A stretch of 64,000 nucleotides of DNA, taken from positions 1,798,001 through 1,862,000 of the forward strand of contig NZ_CP031264.1 of NCBI RefSeq assembly GCF_003258605.2, given 5' to 3'. Numbering within the stretch: the first letter of the stretch is position 1; the number at the start of each line of letters is the position of its first letter. Made by a program: the position numbers and the translations under genes. Below are positions 8,036 through 16,872 of this stretch, in pieces. The notes beneath the pieces were generated by a model. That model saw only the letters and a program-made list of their open reading frames with translations. It made no database searches and was not told the DNA's origin. The DNA is from Peterkaempfera bronchialis (GTDB lineage Bacteria; Actinomycetota; Actinomycetes; Streptomycetales; Streptomycetaceae).

Positions 8036-8389
8036 ATGACCTTCGTGCCGTACGTCGAAGCCCTCGCATTCTGGGGCCGTACCGTGCAGCAGGGCACCGT
8101 CCCTCGCACCTACGCCATCGGTGTCCTGCTGGGCCACCCTCTGATCACCGACCACTCCCCCGGCTCCGCCGAGCAGAAGGCGAAGCTGGTCGCCGCCGAC
8201 CTCGACCGCTGGGAGGACCGGGTCGTCGAGATGGTGTGGGACCCCGAGGGGGACCTCCTGGAGGACCTGCGCCGCTGCGCCCGCCTGCGGGTCCGCCCGG
8301 ACCAGCAGGACCAGCAGGACCAGCAGGACCAGCCCGGCCGACCGGGCCGGCCCGACCGTCCGGACCGGCCTCAGCACACCTCGGGGTAG
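8036..8389 (+). CDS. Small protein of unknown function with DQQ and PGR/PDR repeats
   Basis: A 117-residue predicted cytosolic protein; ATG 8036 follows GGAGA at 8026-8030. Residues 1-85 look like a compact helical domain with conserved-looking character (LAFWGRTVQQGTVPRTYAIG, DLDRWEDRVVEMVWDPEGDL). The C-terminus is low complexity: DQQ repeated three to four times, then PGR/PDR repeats. The last 19 bp overlap the end of the convergent FadR-type regulator gene. I do not recognise the family; the repeats may be recent and the stop may have drifted. Confidence 0.5.
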   Translation: MTFVPYVEALAFWGRTVQQGTVPRTYAIGVLLGHPLITDHSPGSAEQKAKLVAADLDRWEDRVVEMVWDPEGDLLEDLRRCARLRVRPDQQDQQDQQDQPGRPGRPDRPDRPQHTSG

Positions 8390-9165
8390 CGCACCTCGGG
8401 GTGGACCCGGCGCAGATGCCGGTCGAGCGCCGCAACGCCGGCTGCCGCGTCCCCCGCCTCGATCGCGTCGAGAATCCGCCGATGGTCGTCGACCGGCGTC
8501 CGTACCGCAGTCGCGGGGTCGGGCATCCGCTCCACCGCACGCGCGGTATGGCGGTGCACGGCCCCGCACACGGCCTCCATGAAGGCGGTCAGCAGGGCAT
8601 TGCCGGAGAGCCGGGCCAGCCCCAGGTGGAAGTCGGCATCCAGGGCGTGGAAGTCGGCGAGCGGCAGTCCCGGTTCGCACATCCGGGCCACCAGCTCGCG
8701 CAGCGGCCCCAGGTCGGCGCCGCCGCCGGACCGGGCGGCGGACTCCACGGCCCAGCGCTCCACCACCCAGCGCGACTCCACCACCTCGGAGAGGGTGAAC
8801 CCGGCCAGCCCCAGATGGATGCGGACCAGGTCGGCCATGGCCCCTCCGGGGGAGGTCACCAGGGTCGCGCCGGCCTCCGGGCCGGAGCCGGTCCGGGCGA
8901 CGAGCACCCCGCGCGCCTCCAGCACCCGCAACGCCTCACGCACCGAGGGCCGGCTGACGCCCAGCGCGGCGGCGAGTTCCCGTTCGCCCGGCAGCCGGTC
9001 GCCCACCCGGAGCCGACCGGCGGCGATCTGCTGGTCGATCCGGTCGAGCACCTCCTCGAACGTCCTGGTCCGGCGGACGGGCTCCCAGGCGGGGCCACTC
9101 TCATTACCCGACACGTCCACGTTTCCGTCCTCTGCGCTCGACCGCCTCCGACGTTCTATCGTCAT
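8371..9165 (-). CDS. FadR-subfamily GntR regulator, probable lactate regulator of lutABC
   Basis: A 264-residue regulator with an N-terminal winged helix (residues ~35-105, including LPGERELAAALGVSRPSVREALR) and an all-helical FCD ligand domain (~115-255) with the metal/effector histidine pattern DADFHLGLARL and DDHRRILDAIEAGD. It is divergent from lutA, and two TGGT-N3-ACCA operators of the LldR/FadR type lie between them, so it very likely represses lutABC until L-lactate is present. The ATG at 9165 lies next to the first operator, which would make the mRNA leaderless or place the promoter inside the operators; an internal GTG near 9111 is an alternative start that keeps the DNA-binding domain. 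Confidence 0.85.
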   Translation of the reverse strand: MTIERRRRSSAEDGNVDVSGNESGPAWEPVRRTRTFEEVLDRIDQQIAAGRLRVGDRLPGERELAAALGVSRPSVREALRVLEARGVLVARTGSGPEAGATLVTSPGGAMADLVRIHLGLAGFTLSEVVESRWVVERWAVESAARSGGGADLGPLRELVARMCEPGLPLADFHALDADFHLGLARLSGNALLTAFMEAVCGAVHRHTARAVERMPDPATAVRTPVDDHRRILDAIEAGDAAAGVAALDRHLRRVHPEVRYPEVC

Positions 9166-9166
9166 G

Positions 9167-9193
9167 TGGTCAGACCGTGTGGTAAGACCACAC
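9167..9193. promoter_or_regulatory. Double FadR/LldR-type operator between regulator and lutA
   Basis: Site 1 is TGGTCAGACCG (9167-9177), one base off the perfect TGGT-N3-ACCA. Site 2 is TGGTAAGACCA (9180-9190) inside a perfect palindrome GTGTGGTAAGACCACAC (9177-9193). The centres are 13 bp apart, and both lie 24-50 bp upstream of the lutA GTG. TGGT-N3-ACCA is the known recognition pattern of FadR/LldR GntR-family regulators. Confidence 0.8.
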
Positions 9194-9216
9194 TACTGCC
9201 TGCCCGGAGGAGCCCC

Positions 9217-10008
9217 GTGCGTGTAGCGATCTTCGTCACCTGCGTCAATGACGCGCTCTATCCGGACACCGGCCGCGCCGTGGTCAGGCTGCTGGAGCGG
9301 CTCGGCGTCGAGGTGGACTTCCCCGCCGCGCAGAGCTGCTGCGGGCAGCCGCAGTACAACACCGGCTACCGGCACGAGACCGAGCCCCTGCTGCGGCGGT
9401 TCGCCACCGCCTTCGAGGGCTACGACCATGTGGTCGCACCGTCCGGCTCCTGCGCCGCGATGGTCCGCGACAACTACCCGCGGATGGGCGCCCGGGCCGC
9501 AGCGGAGGGGCGCGGGACCGCACTGGCCGAGGCCGCCGCAGCGGTGGTGCCGAGGGTGTACGAGCTCACCGAGTTCCTGGTGGACGTGCTGGGGGTGGAG
9601 GACGTCGGCGCCTACTTCCCGCACACCGTCGCCTACCACCCCACCTGCCACGGCCTGCGGCTGCTGGGCCTGGGCGACCGGCCGACCCGGCTGCTGCGCG
9701 CGGTGCGCGGCCTGCGCCTGCTGGAGCTGCCGGGCGCCGAGGAGTGCTGCGGCTTCGGCGGCACCTTCGCGGTGAAGAACGCGGCGGTCTCCGCCGCGAT
9801 GGGCGCCGACAAGGCCGACGCCGTACGCGGCACCGGCGCCGAGGCGGTCTGCGCGGTCGACAACTCCTGCCTGATGCACATCGGCGGCGTCCTCTCCCGG
9901 CAGGAGTCCGACATCCGCCCGCTGCACCTGGCCGAGATCCTGGCCGCCACCGAGCAGGACCCCTACCCCATGACCGGCGAACGCCTCGTCCTGGGGGAGG
10001 CCCGATGA
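9217..10008 (+). CDS. lutA: L-lactate utilisation protein LutA, CCG-domain subunit
   Basis: A 263-residue protein starting at GTG 9217 with GGAGGA 8 bp upstream. It has two CCG (cysteine-rich) domains, visible as QSCCGQPQYNTG near residue 43 and EECCGFGGTFAVKN near 187. With LutB and LutC it forms the iron-sulfur L-lactate oxidation complex described in Bacillus subtilis, which feeds electrons to the membrane. The stop overlaps the lutB start as ATGA. It is the first gene of the operon and directly downstream of the double GntR operator. Confidence 0.93.
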   Translation: MRVAIFVTCVNDALYPDTGRAVVRLLERLGVEVDFPAAQSCCGQPQYNTGYRHETEPLLRRFATAFEGYDHVVAPSGSCAAMVRDNYPRMGARAAAEGRGTALAEAAAAVVPRVYELTEFLVDVLGVEDVGAYFPHTVAYHPTCHGLRLLGLGDRPTRLLRAVRGLRLLELPGAEECCGFGGTFAVKNAAVSAAMGADKADAVRGTGAEAVCAVDNSCLMHIGGVLSRQESDIRPLHLAEILAATEQDPYPMTGERLVLGEAR

Positions 10009-11576
10009 GCGGCGTCCCGCTGGGCATGCCCGCCTTCCCCAAGGCCGCTGCGGTCTCCACCCGCGATCCCCGGCTGCGCCGCAATCTGCGGCACGCCACC
10101 CACACCATCCGCGACAAGCGGGCCAGGGCCGTCTCCGAACTCGGCGACTGGCCGGAGCTGCGGGCGGCCGGTGCCGCCATCAAGGACCGCACGCTGCGCC
10201 ACCTGGACCACTACCTGGAGCAGCTGGAGGGTGCCGTCACCGCCGCCGGCGGCACCGTGCACTGGGCCGCCGACGCCGCCGAGGCCAACCGCATCGTCAC
10301 CGAGCTGGTGCTCACCACCGGAGAGCGGGAGGTCGTCAAGGTCAAGTCGATGGCCACCCAGGAGATCGGACTCAACGATGCGCTGGCCGAGGCCGGGATC
10401 ACCGCGTACGAGACCGACCTGGCCGAGCTGATCGTGCAGCTCGGCAACGACCGGCCGTCGCACATCCTGGTCCCCGCCATCCACCGCAACCGGGGCGAGA
10501 TCCGGGACATCTTCACCGAGGCCATGGGCCGCTGGGGGCGGCCCGCGCCCGAGGGCCTGACGGACCGTCCGGCGGATCTCGCCGAGGCGGCCCGGCTGCA
10601 TCTGCGGGAGAAGTTCCTGCGGGCCAGGGTCGGCGTCTCCGGCGCCAACTTCATGGTCGCCGAGACCGGCACCCTGGTCGTCGTCGAGTCCGAGGGCAAC
10701 GGCCGGATGTGCCTCACCCTGCCCGAGACCCTGATCTCCGTCGTCGGCATCGAGAAGGTGGTGCCGACCTGGCAGGACCTGGAGGTCTACCTCCAACTGC
10801 TCCCCCGTTCCTCCACCGCCGAGCGGATGAACCCCTACACCTCCACCTGGACCGGCACCGCCACGACCGCCGACGGGGCGGCCGACGGCCCGCAGACCTT
10901 CCACCTGGTACTGCTCGACAACGGCCGCACCGACACCCTCGCCGACACCGTCGGCCGCCAGGCGCTGCGCTGCATCCGCTGCTCGGCCTGCCTCAATGTC
11001 TGCCCGGTCTACGAGCGCGCCGGCGGCCATGCGTACGGCTCCGTCTACCCCGGCCCGATCGGCGCCATCCTCACCCCGCAACTGCGCGGCATCAGCGGCG
11101 AGTTGGAGGCGTCGCTGCCGTACGCCTCCAGCCTCTGCGGGGCCTGCTACCAGGTCTGCCCGGTCGCCATCGACATCCCCGAGGTCCTGGTCCACCTGCG
11201 GGAACGCGTCGTCCAGGGCGGCCCGGCGACGGCCGACGGCAACCGGGTCGCCCTCCGGCCGGCCAAGGGCCACACCGTGGAGCGCGCCGCGATGCGGGCC
11301 GCCCGCTGGGTGCTGGACCACCCCGAGGCGCTGCGGCTGGCCGAGCGCACCGCCGCCCGAACCCGCCGCCTGCACCTTCGGCGGCTGCCCGGCCCCGGCC
11401 GGGCCTGGACCGACAGCCGGGACCTGCCGCAGCTGCCCGGCGAGCCGTTCCGCGACTGGTGGCAGCGCACCCGAGGCACCGGCACCGGCGCCCCCACCCA
11501 CACCCGCACCGGCACCGGCACCCGCACCGGAACCGCCGGGTCCGGCCCCACCCCCCGCAAGGAGCAGCGCCGTTGA
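10005..11576 (+). CDS. lutB: L-lactate utilisation iron-sulfur protein LutB
   Basis: A 523-residue protein with an N-terminal LUD/DUF162 domain (~70-300, with KVKSMATQEIGLNDAL and NFMVAETGTLVVVESEGNGR) and a C-terminal double [4Fe-4S] ferredoxin domain: CIRCSACLNVCPVY (~326) and CGACYQVCPV (~377), each followed by a downstream Cys-Pro. The family is usually about 470-490 residues; the extra C-terminal ~30 residues are a Thr/Gly/Arg-rich tail (THTRTGTGTRTGT) that looks like low-complexity growth. It overlaps lutA (ATGA) and lutC (TTGA). Confidence 0.93.
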   Translation: MSGVPLGMPAFPKAAAVSTRDPRLRRNLRHATHTIRDKRARAVSELGDWPELRAAGAAIKDRTLRHLDHYLEQLEGAVTAAGGTVHWAADAAEANRIVTELVLTTGEREVVKVKSMATQEIGLNDALAEAGITAYETDLAELIVQLGNDRPSHILVPAIHRNRGEIRDIFTEAMGRWGRPAPEGLTDRPADLAEAARLHLREKFLRARVGVSGANFMVAETGTLVVVESEGNGRMCLTLPETLISVVGIEKVVPTWQDLEVYLQLLPRSSTAERMNPYTSTWTGTATTADGAADGPQTFHLVLLDNGRTDTLADTVGRQALRCIRCSACLNVCPVYERAGGHAYGSVYPGPIGAILTPQLRGISGELEASLPYASSLCGACYQVCPVAIDIPEVLVHLRERVVQGGPATADGNRVALRPAKGHTVERAAMRAARWVLDHPEALRLAERTAARTRRLHLRRLPGPGRAWTDSRDLPQLPGEPFRDWWQRTRGTGTGAPTHTRTGTGTRTGTAGSGPTPRKEQRR

Positions 11577-12223
11577 ACTCCCGCGACCTGGTGCTGGGCC
11601 GCATCCGCCGCGCCCTGGCCGATGTACCGCCCGGCGAGCGGCCCGAGGACGTACCCGTCGTCCGCGACTACGCGCAGACGCACGCCACCCGCACCCCGGA
11701 GCAGCGCGCCGACCTGCTGGCCGAGCATCTCGCCGACTACCGCGCCACCGTGCACCGCAGCACCCCGGCCGACCTCCCCGCGCTGATCGCCCGGCTGCTG
11801 GCCGACCGGGGCACCCGCCGCCTGGTGGTGCCGGACGGGCTGCCGCAGCGGTGGCTCTCCGCGCTGGACAGCTCCATCGAGCGGGTCGCCGACCGGCCGG
11901 GACAGACCGCCCGCGAACTGGACGCCGTGGACAGCGTGCTGACGGGCTGTGCGGTGGCCATCGCCGAGACCGGCACCATCGTCCTGGACGGCTCGGCCGA
12001 CCAGGGCCGCCGCCGGATCACCCTGGTCCCCGACCATCACATCTGCGTGGTCCGCGTCCCGGAGCAGGTCGTCGACTCGGTGCCGCAGGGCCTGGCCCGG
12101 CTGGACCCGGCCCGGCCGCAGACCTGGGTCTCCGGGCCGTCCGCCACCAGCGACATCGAACTCGACCGGGTCGAGGGCGTCCACGGCCCCCGCACCCTGG
12201 AGGTCGTGCTGCTGGCGGGGTGA
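11573..12223 (+). CDS. lutC: L-lactate utilisation protein LutC (LUD domain)
   Basis: A 216-residue single LUD-domain protein, third subunit of the lactate oxidation system. The start is TTG 11573, overlapping the lutB stop by four bases, with AAGGAG seven bases upstream; this start gives the usual N-terminus (NSRDLVLGRIRRAL). Conserved features include VDSVLTGCAVAIAETGTIVLDG and RRITLVPDHHICVV, and the C-terminal GPSATSDIELDRVEGVHGPR motif. A GC-rich hairpin follows its stop, closing the operon. Confidence 0.93.
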   Translation: MNSRDLVLGRIRRALADVPPGERPEDVPVVRDYAQTHATRTPEQRADLLAEHLADYRATVHRSTPADLPALIARLLADRGTRRLVVPDGLPQRWLSALDSSIERVADRPGQTARELDAVDSVLTGCAVAIAETGTIVLDGSADQGRRRITLVPDHHICVVRVPEQVVDSVPQGLARLDPARPQTWVSGPSATSDIELDRVEGVHGPRTLEVVLLAG

Positions 12224-12226
12224 ACC

Positions 12227-12251
12227 CGCCGGGAGGCCGCCCCTCCCGGCG
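12227..12251 (+). terminator. Hairpin after lutC
   Basis: Arms CGCCGGGAGG (12227-12236) and CCTCCCGGCG (12242-12251), 10 bp perfect with a 5-nt loop and no U-tract. It lies 3 bp after the lutC stop and before the photolyase gene. Confidence 0.55.
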
Positions 12252-12294
12252 TGTCCCGGCGGCCCGGTGCCGACTGCGGCGCCACCGTAGCGCT

Positions 12295-13686
12295 ATGTCC
12301 GTCTCTGTCGCTTTGTTCACCTCCGATCTGCGCGTCCACGACCAGCCGGTGCTGCGTGCCGCGCTGGACGGCGCCGAGCGGGTGGTGCCGCTCTTCGTAC
12401 TGGACGATGCGGTGCTCGCCGCCGACTTCACCGCGCCCAACCGCGCGGCCTTCCTCGCCGACTGCCTGGCGGACCTGGATGCCTCGCTGCGGGCCCGGGG
12501 CGGCCGGCTGGTCGTCCGGCGCGGCGATCCGGCCCGGGTCGCGGCCCTGCTGGCGGAGCAGACCGGGGCGGCTGCGGTGCATCTGGCGGCCGGGGTGAGC
12601 GGGTACGCCCAGCGGCGCGAGGACCGGCTGCGCGAGGCGCTGGGGGACCGGCTGCGGGTCCATGACGCGGTCGTCACCGTGGTCGCGCCGGGGTCGGTGG
12701 TCCCGGCGGGACGGGACCACTTCGCGGTCTTCACCCCGTATCTGCGGCGCTGGGAGCAGGCCGCCCGGCGGCAGCCCGCAGCCCCGCCCCGCCGGGTGTC
12801 CGTCCCTGCGGAGGTGCGGGGCGAGACCCCGGCGCAGGTGCGCGCGGCGCTGGCGGCGGCCGGGGCGGGCGAGCCGTCCCCGGCGCTGCCGCGCGGCGGC
12901 GAGACCGAGGGGCGGCGGCGCTGGCATGCCTGGCAGGCAGCGCAGTTGACGGGCTATCAGGACCACCATGACGATCTGGCAGGCGACGCCACCTCCCGGC
13001 TCTCCCCGTATCTGCACTTCGGCTGCCTCTCCGCCACCGAACTGGTCGGCGCCGCCGAGTCGGTCCGGGCCGCCGGCGCGGCCCCCGGCCCCGGCGCCGA
13101 AGCCTTCGTCCGGCAATTGGCCTGGCGGGACTTCCACCACCAGGTGCTGGCGGCCCGCCCCGACGCCGCCCACGACGACTACCGCCCGCACGGCGACCGG
13201 TGGGAGGCGGACGCACAGGAGGTCGCGGCCTGGCGGGAGGGCCGCACCGGCTACCCGATCGTGGACGCGGGCATGCGGCAGCTCGCCCACGAGGGCTGGA
13301 TGCACAACCGGGCGCGGCTGCTGACGGCGAGTTTCCTGGCGAAGACCCTGTACGCGGACTGGCGGGTGGGCGCCGCGCACTTCCTGCGCCTGCTGGTCGA
13401 CGGCGACCTGGCGAACAACCAGCTCAACTGGCAGTGGGTGGCGGGCACCGGCACCGACACCCGGCCCAACCGGGTACTCAACCCCCTCACCCAGGCCCGG
13501 CGCTTCGACCCGCAGGGCGCCTATGTCCGCCGCTGGATCCCCGAGCTGGCCGGAGTCGAGGGCGCGGCGGTGCACCAGCCCTGGCGGCTGCCCGCCGAGC
13601 GCCGCGCCGCCCTCGACTACCCGCAGCCGATCGTCGACCTGTCCGCCGCCGCCCAGCGATTCCGCCACGGCCGGGGCCTGTACTGA
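12295..13686 (+). CDS. phr: Deoxyribodipyrimidine photolyase
   Basis: A 463-residue cryptochrome/photolyase protein. Residues 1-~130 form the alpha/beta antenna-chromophore domain (VALFTSDLRVHDQPVL). The C-terminal FAD domain shows the full set of class I CPD photolyase features: LSPYLHFGCLSATEL, FVRQLAWRDFHHQVL, WREGRTGYPIVDAGMRQL, GWMHNRARLLTASFL, and DGDLANNQLNWQWVAGTGTD, then NRVLNPLTQARRFDP. It repairs UV-induced cyclobutane dimers using blue light. ATG 12295 is the only reasonable start; the ribosome site is weak. It sits alone between lutABC and the sugar operon. Confidence 0.93.
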   Translation: MSVSVALFTSDLRVHDQPVLRAALDGAERVVPLFVLDDAVLAADFTAPNRAAFLADCLADLDASLRARGGRLVVRRGDPARVAALLAEQTGAAAVHLAAGVSGYAQRREDRLREALGDRLRVHDAVVTVVAPGSVVPAGRDHFAVFTPYLRRWEQAARRQPAAPPRRVSVPAEVRGETPAQVRAALAAAGAGEPSPALPRGGETEGRRRWHAWQAAQLTGYQDHHDDLAGDATSRLSPYLHFGCLSATELVGAAESVRAAGAAPGPGAEAFVRQLAWRDFHHQVLAARPDAAHDDYRPHGDRWEADAQEVAAWREGRTGYPIVDAGMRQLAHEGWMHNRARLLTASFLAKTLYADWRVGAAHFLRLLVDGDLANNQLNWQWVAGTGTDTRPNRVLNPLTQARRFDPQGAYVRRWIPELAGVEGAAVHQPWRLPAERRAALDYPQPIVDLSAAAQRFRHGRGLY

Positions 13687-13767
13687 CCGGACCCCCGCAC
13701 GCGCGGGAGTCTCCCGAGGGCGCCGATGTGTCGTTCAGGTAACGAATGTTCACACGGCCGCAACCTA

Positions 13768-13812
13768 TTGACTATGGACATCACCATACATACGCTCCCC
13801 GTTGTTCATAGT
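13768..13812 (+). promoter_or_regulatory. Promoter and inverted-repeat operator of the sugar operon
   Basis: A sigma-70-type promoter TTGACT (13768-13773), 17-bp spacer, TACGCT (13791-13796) lies upstream of the kinase gene. It is overlapped by ACTATGGACA (13771-13780), which is repeated in inverted form as TGTTCATAGT (13803-13812), 9 of 10 positions matching, centres about 32 bp (three helical turns) apart. One copy covers the -35 element and the other the region just downstream of -10, a good layout for repression by the GntR-type regulator at the end of the operon. Confidence 0.6.
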
Positions 13813-13839
13813 TGTCCCCATACAAGGTGCGGTGCATCG

Positions 13840-14757
13840 GTGAAGATCGCTGTTGTCGGAAGTTACGGGGCTGGCCTCACCATGCGTGTGCCCAAGTCGC
13901 CTGCGGCAGGAGAGACCGTCTCGGGCGGCGTGTTCGATCCCGGCCCCGGTGGCAAGGGGAGCAACCAGGCCATCGGCGCCGCCCGGCTGGGGGCGGAGGT
14001 CTCCCTGCTGACCGCCGTGGGCGACGACGACTTCGGCCGCGCCGCCCGCACGCTCTGGCGGGAGGAGGGGGTCGGCGCCGAGTTCGTGGTGACGACCCGG
14101 ACCCCCACCATGGTCGGCTTCATCCTGGTCGAACCATCCGGGGAGAACCGGATCGCCATCGCTCCGGGTGCCCTGGACGAGCTGGACGCCGCCGCCGTGG
14201 AGACCTTCCGCGCGGAGATCGCCTCGGCCGACGTCCTGGTGGTCTCCATGGAGATCCCCGAGGAGGCCGTGGTCGCCGCCGTACGCGCGGGCCGCCAGGC
14301 CGGAACCCGTACCCTGCTCAACCCCGCGCCCGCCCGGCCGCTGCCCGACGACCTCTGGCCGCTCATCGACGTGATCACACCGAACCAGACCGAGGCCCCC
14401 GTCCTGCTCGGCCTCGAAGACGGCCATGGACTCGGGGACGAGGAGCTGGTCCGGGCGCTCCAGGAGCGCACCGGAGGCGCCGCCGTCCTCACCCGGGGCG
14501 GCGAGGGAGCGCTGGTGGCGCAGCCGACCGGGGTGACGGCGGTACCGCCGCACCCGGCCGGAACCGTCGTCGACACCACCGGCGCCGGGGACTCGTTCAC
14601 CGCCGCGCTCGCCGTCGCCCTCGCCGAGGGGCGGGGCCTGGACCAGGCGGTGGGCTTCGCCGCCGCAGCGGGCGCCCACACCGTGACCATCGCCGGGGTC
14701 GTCCCCGCCCTGCCCACCAGAGACCAGCTGAACGCCCGGATTGGAACCGCACGATGA
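13840..14757 (+). CDS. PfkB-family sugar kinase (ribokinase or deoxyribokinase type)
   Basis: A 305-residue PfkB kinase from GTG 13840 (KIAVVGSYGAGLTMRV). Sugar-binding motif PGGKGSNQAIGAARLG lies near residue 31, the NPAPARPLP segment near 160, and the anion hole and catalytic Asp in VVDTTGAGDSFTAAL near 247. It phosphorylates a pentose or deoxypentose after import. It is the first gene of an operon with a ribose-type ABC importer, an RbsD/FucU protein and a DeoC-like aldolase; the aldolase argues for a 2-deoxy sugar rather than ribose. The stop overlaps the permease start (ATGA). Confidence 0.85.
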   Translation: MKIAVVGSYGAGLTMRVPKSPAAGETVSGGVFDPGPGGKGSNQAIGAARLGAEVSLLTAVGDDDFGRAARTLWREEGVGAEFVVTTRTPTMVGFILVEPSGENRIAIAPGALDELDAAAVETFRAEIASADVLVVSMEIPEEAVVAAVRAGRQAGTRTLLNPAPARPLPDDLWPLIDVITPNQTEAPVLLGLEDGHGLGDEELVRALQERTGGAAVLTRGGEGALVAQPTGVTAVPPHPAGTVVDTTGAGDSFTAALAVALAEGRGLDQAVGFAAAAGAHTVTIAGVVPALPTRDQLNARIGTAR

Positions 14758-15755
14758 CCTCGACCACCGCACCGGCGAGGGAGTTCTCCCTCCCGTTCCG
14801 CAGACTGCTGCACGCCCGGGAGTCCGGAGTCTTCGCCGCCCTGGTGCTGCTCTTCGTGCTGGGCGTCTTCCTGTCGCCGAGCTTCGCCCAGTCGGACAAT
14901 CTGCTCTCGGTCGGCCAGCAGGTCGCCCAGATCGGCATCATGGCCGTCGGCGTGACGTTTGTGATCCTCAACGGTGAGATCGACCTCTCCGTGGGCTCCA
15001 CCTACGCGCTGTCCGCGATATCGACCGGAATGCTGATCTCGGACGGCTGGAGCTGGCCGCTGGCGATGCTGGTCGGCCTGGTGGTGGGCGCGGTGGCCGG
15101 GCTGCTCAACGGGCTGGCGGTGGTCGTCCTCGGGGTGCCGTCGTTCATCGTCACCCTCGGTACGCTCAGCGTCTTCCGCGGGGTCGCCCTGCTCATCTCC
15201 GACGGCGCCCCCATCTCGCTGTCCTCCTCCCAGCCCGGCGTCGCGGATTTCAACCTGCTGGGCCAGGGCATGCTCTTCGGGCTGATCCCGATGCAGTTCG
15301 TCATCTTCGCCGTGATCGCCGTCATCGGCGTGGTGCTGCTCTCCCGCTCGCGCTTCGGCTTCAACACCTACGCCGTCGGTGGCAACCAGGAGGCCGCCCG
15401 GCTGGTCGGCGTCAACGTCAAGCGGGTCAAGCTGACCGCGTTCGTGCTCTCGGGCTTCACCGCCGGTCTGGCCGGCGTACTGGGCCTCTCCTTCCTGTCC
15501 TATGTCCAGGGCGTCACCGGACAGGGCATGGAACTCACCGTGATCTCCGCCGTCATCATCGGCGGCGCGGCCCTCTTCGGTGGCTCCGGAACCATGTGGG
15601 GCACCGTCATCGGCGTCGCCTTCATCGGCCTGCTCCAGAACATCCTCAACATCAAGGGGATCTCCTCCTTCTGGCAGACCGTCGTCACCGGCCTGGTGAT
15701 CGTCGCCGCCGTCGCGGCCGACACCTGGCAGCGCCGGCGCAAGACCCGCGCCTGA
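14754..15755 (+). CDS. Ribose-type (RbsC) sugar ABC transporter permease
   Basis: A 333-residue integral membrane protein of the carbohydrate uptake transporter-2 family with about eight to ten hydrophobic segments. Conserved features are VGVTFVILNGEIDLSVGSTY near residue 63, GVPSFIVTLGTL near 125 and the EAARLVGVNVKRVKLTAFVL coupling region near 215 that contacts the ATPase. It is translationally coupled to the kinase by an ATGA overlap. It would import the sugar bound by the downstream lipoprotein. The substrate cannot be read from the sequence. Confidence 0.9.
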   Translation: MTSTTAPAREFSLPFRRLLHARESGVFAALVLLFVLGVFLSPSFAQSDNLLSVGQQVAQIGIMAVGVTFVILNGEIDLSVGSTYALSAISTGMLISDGWSWPLAMLVGLVVGAVAGLLNGLAVVVLGVPSFIVTLGTLSVFRGVALLISDGAPISLSSSQPGVADFNLLGQGMLFGLIPMQFVIFAVIAVIGVVLLSRSRFGFNTYAVGGNQEAARLVGVNVKRVKLTAFVLSGFTAGLAGVLGLSFLSYVQGVTGQGMELTVISAVIIGGAALFGGSGTMWGTVIGVAFIGLLQNILNIKGISSFWQTVVTGLVIVAAVAADTWQRRRKTRA

Positions 15756-15849
15756 AGCCGCCCGCCGCCCGCGTCCCCGGGCACACCCCTTGGCATCTCC
15801 CACCGGGCAACTTCCCCCACCGGGCCACTTCCATGACAAAGGAGTCCTG

Positions 15850-16872
15850 ATGTCCCCTCGCACCCTCGTCAGAAGCCTGCTCGCCGCAACCACCGCGGTG
15901 GCCGCCCTCACCCTCACCGCATGCGGTGCCGTCACCTCCGCGGACAGCGGGAAGTCCAGCGACGGCTCCTTCAAGCTCGCCTCCTACATCCAGCAGCGGA
16001 TCGACGACGGCAAGCCGATGCGGATCAAGCTCAGCTACCACGACCCCTCCCTGGCCTTCGCCACGCCGATCAGCGCGGGCATGAAGCAGGCGGGCAAGGA
16101 GCTGGGGGCCGAGACCGCCCTCATAGGCCCCACCGGCGGTGACGCCGCCAAGCAGGTGTCGGAGATCCAGACGCTCATCCAGCAGAAGGCCGTGGACGGC
16201 CTCGCCGTCTCCTCCGCCTCCAGCGACGCGCTGAAGCCGGTCATCGCCCAGGCGTACAACGCGGGCATCCCGATCATCTCCTTCAACACCGACAACCCCG
16301 ACTCCAAGCAGATGGGCTTTGTCGGCCAGGACCTCAAGGGCTCGGGCGAGGCTCAGGCCAAGCGCCTCCTGGAGGAGCTGAAGGGGACCGACAAGGGCAA
16401 GGTCGTCGTCTTCTCCGTGGACACCGGCGCTGGCTGGTCCCACGACCGGTTCAACGGCTTCAAGGAGGGCCTGTCCGGCAGCGGCCTGGAGATCGTCGGC
16501 CCGGTGAACGTCGGCAACGAGCCCAGCGCGGCGTACAACACCGTCGAGTCCACGATGTCCGGGCAGTCCGGTGTGGTGGCCGTCGCCGGCCTCGACTGCT
16601 GCTCCACGACCGCCGCGGCCAAGTGGGTCTCGCGCTCCGGTGACAAGGACGCCATCTCCATGGGCGGCTTCGACCTGCTCCCGCAGACCGCCGAGTACAT
16701 CCGCAGCGGCGTGCTCGACTTCACCATCAGCCAGAACCCGACCAAGCAGGGCTACGAGGCCGTCAAGGTGCTGTACGACTTCCTCACCAAGGGCACCGAG
16801 ATCACCGGCGTGAACACCGGCGCGCAGTTCATCACCCGCGACAACCTCGGGGAAGCCACGGTGGAGAAGTGA
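15850..16872 (+). CDS. Periplasmic-type sugar-binding lipoprotein of the ABC importer
   Basis: A 340-residue precursor with a lipoprotein signal (residues 1-~26, lipobox LTAC with Cys 26) and a type I periplasmic-binding fold of the RbsB/LsrB class (KLSYHDPSLAFATPISAGMK, QKAVDGLAVSSASSDAL, NAGIPIISFNTDNPDS). It would capture the sugar outside the membrane and deliver it to the permease. The start ATG 15850 is preceded by AAGGAG (15838-15843). A 94-bp gap with no clear terminator separates it from the permease gene. It overlaps the ATPase gene by GTGA. Confidence 0.9.
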   Translation: MSPRTLVRSLLAATTAVAALTLTACGAVTSADSGKSSDGSFKLASYIQQRIDDGKPMRIKLSYHDPSLAFATPISAGMKQAGKELGAETALIGPTGGDAAKQVSEIQTLIQQKAVDGLAVSSASSDALKPVIAQAYNAGIPIISFNTDNPDSKQMGFVGQDLKGSGEAQAKRLLEELKGTDKGKVVVFSVDTGAGWSHDRFNGFKEGLSGSGLEIVGPVNVGNEPSAAYNTVESTMSGQSGVVAVAGLDCCSTTAAAKWVSRSGDKDAISMGGFDLLPQTAEYIRSGVLDFTISQNPTKQGYEAVKVLYDFLTKGTEITGVNTGAQFITRDNLGEATVEK

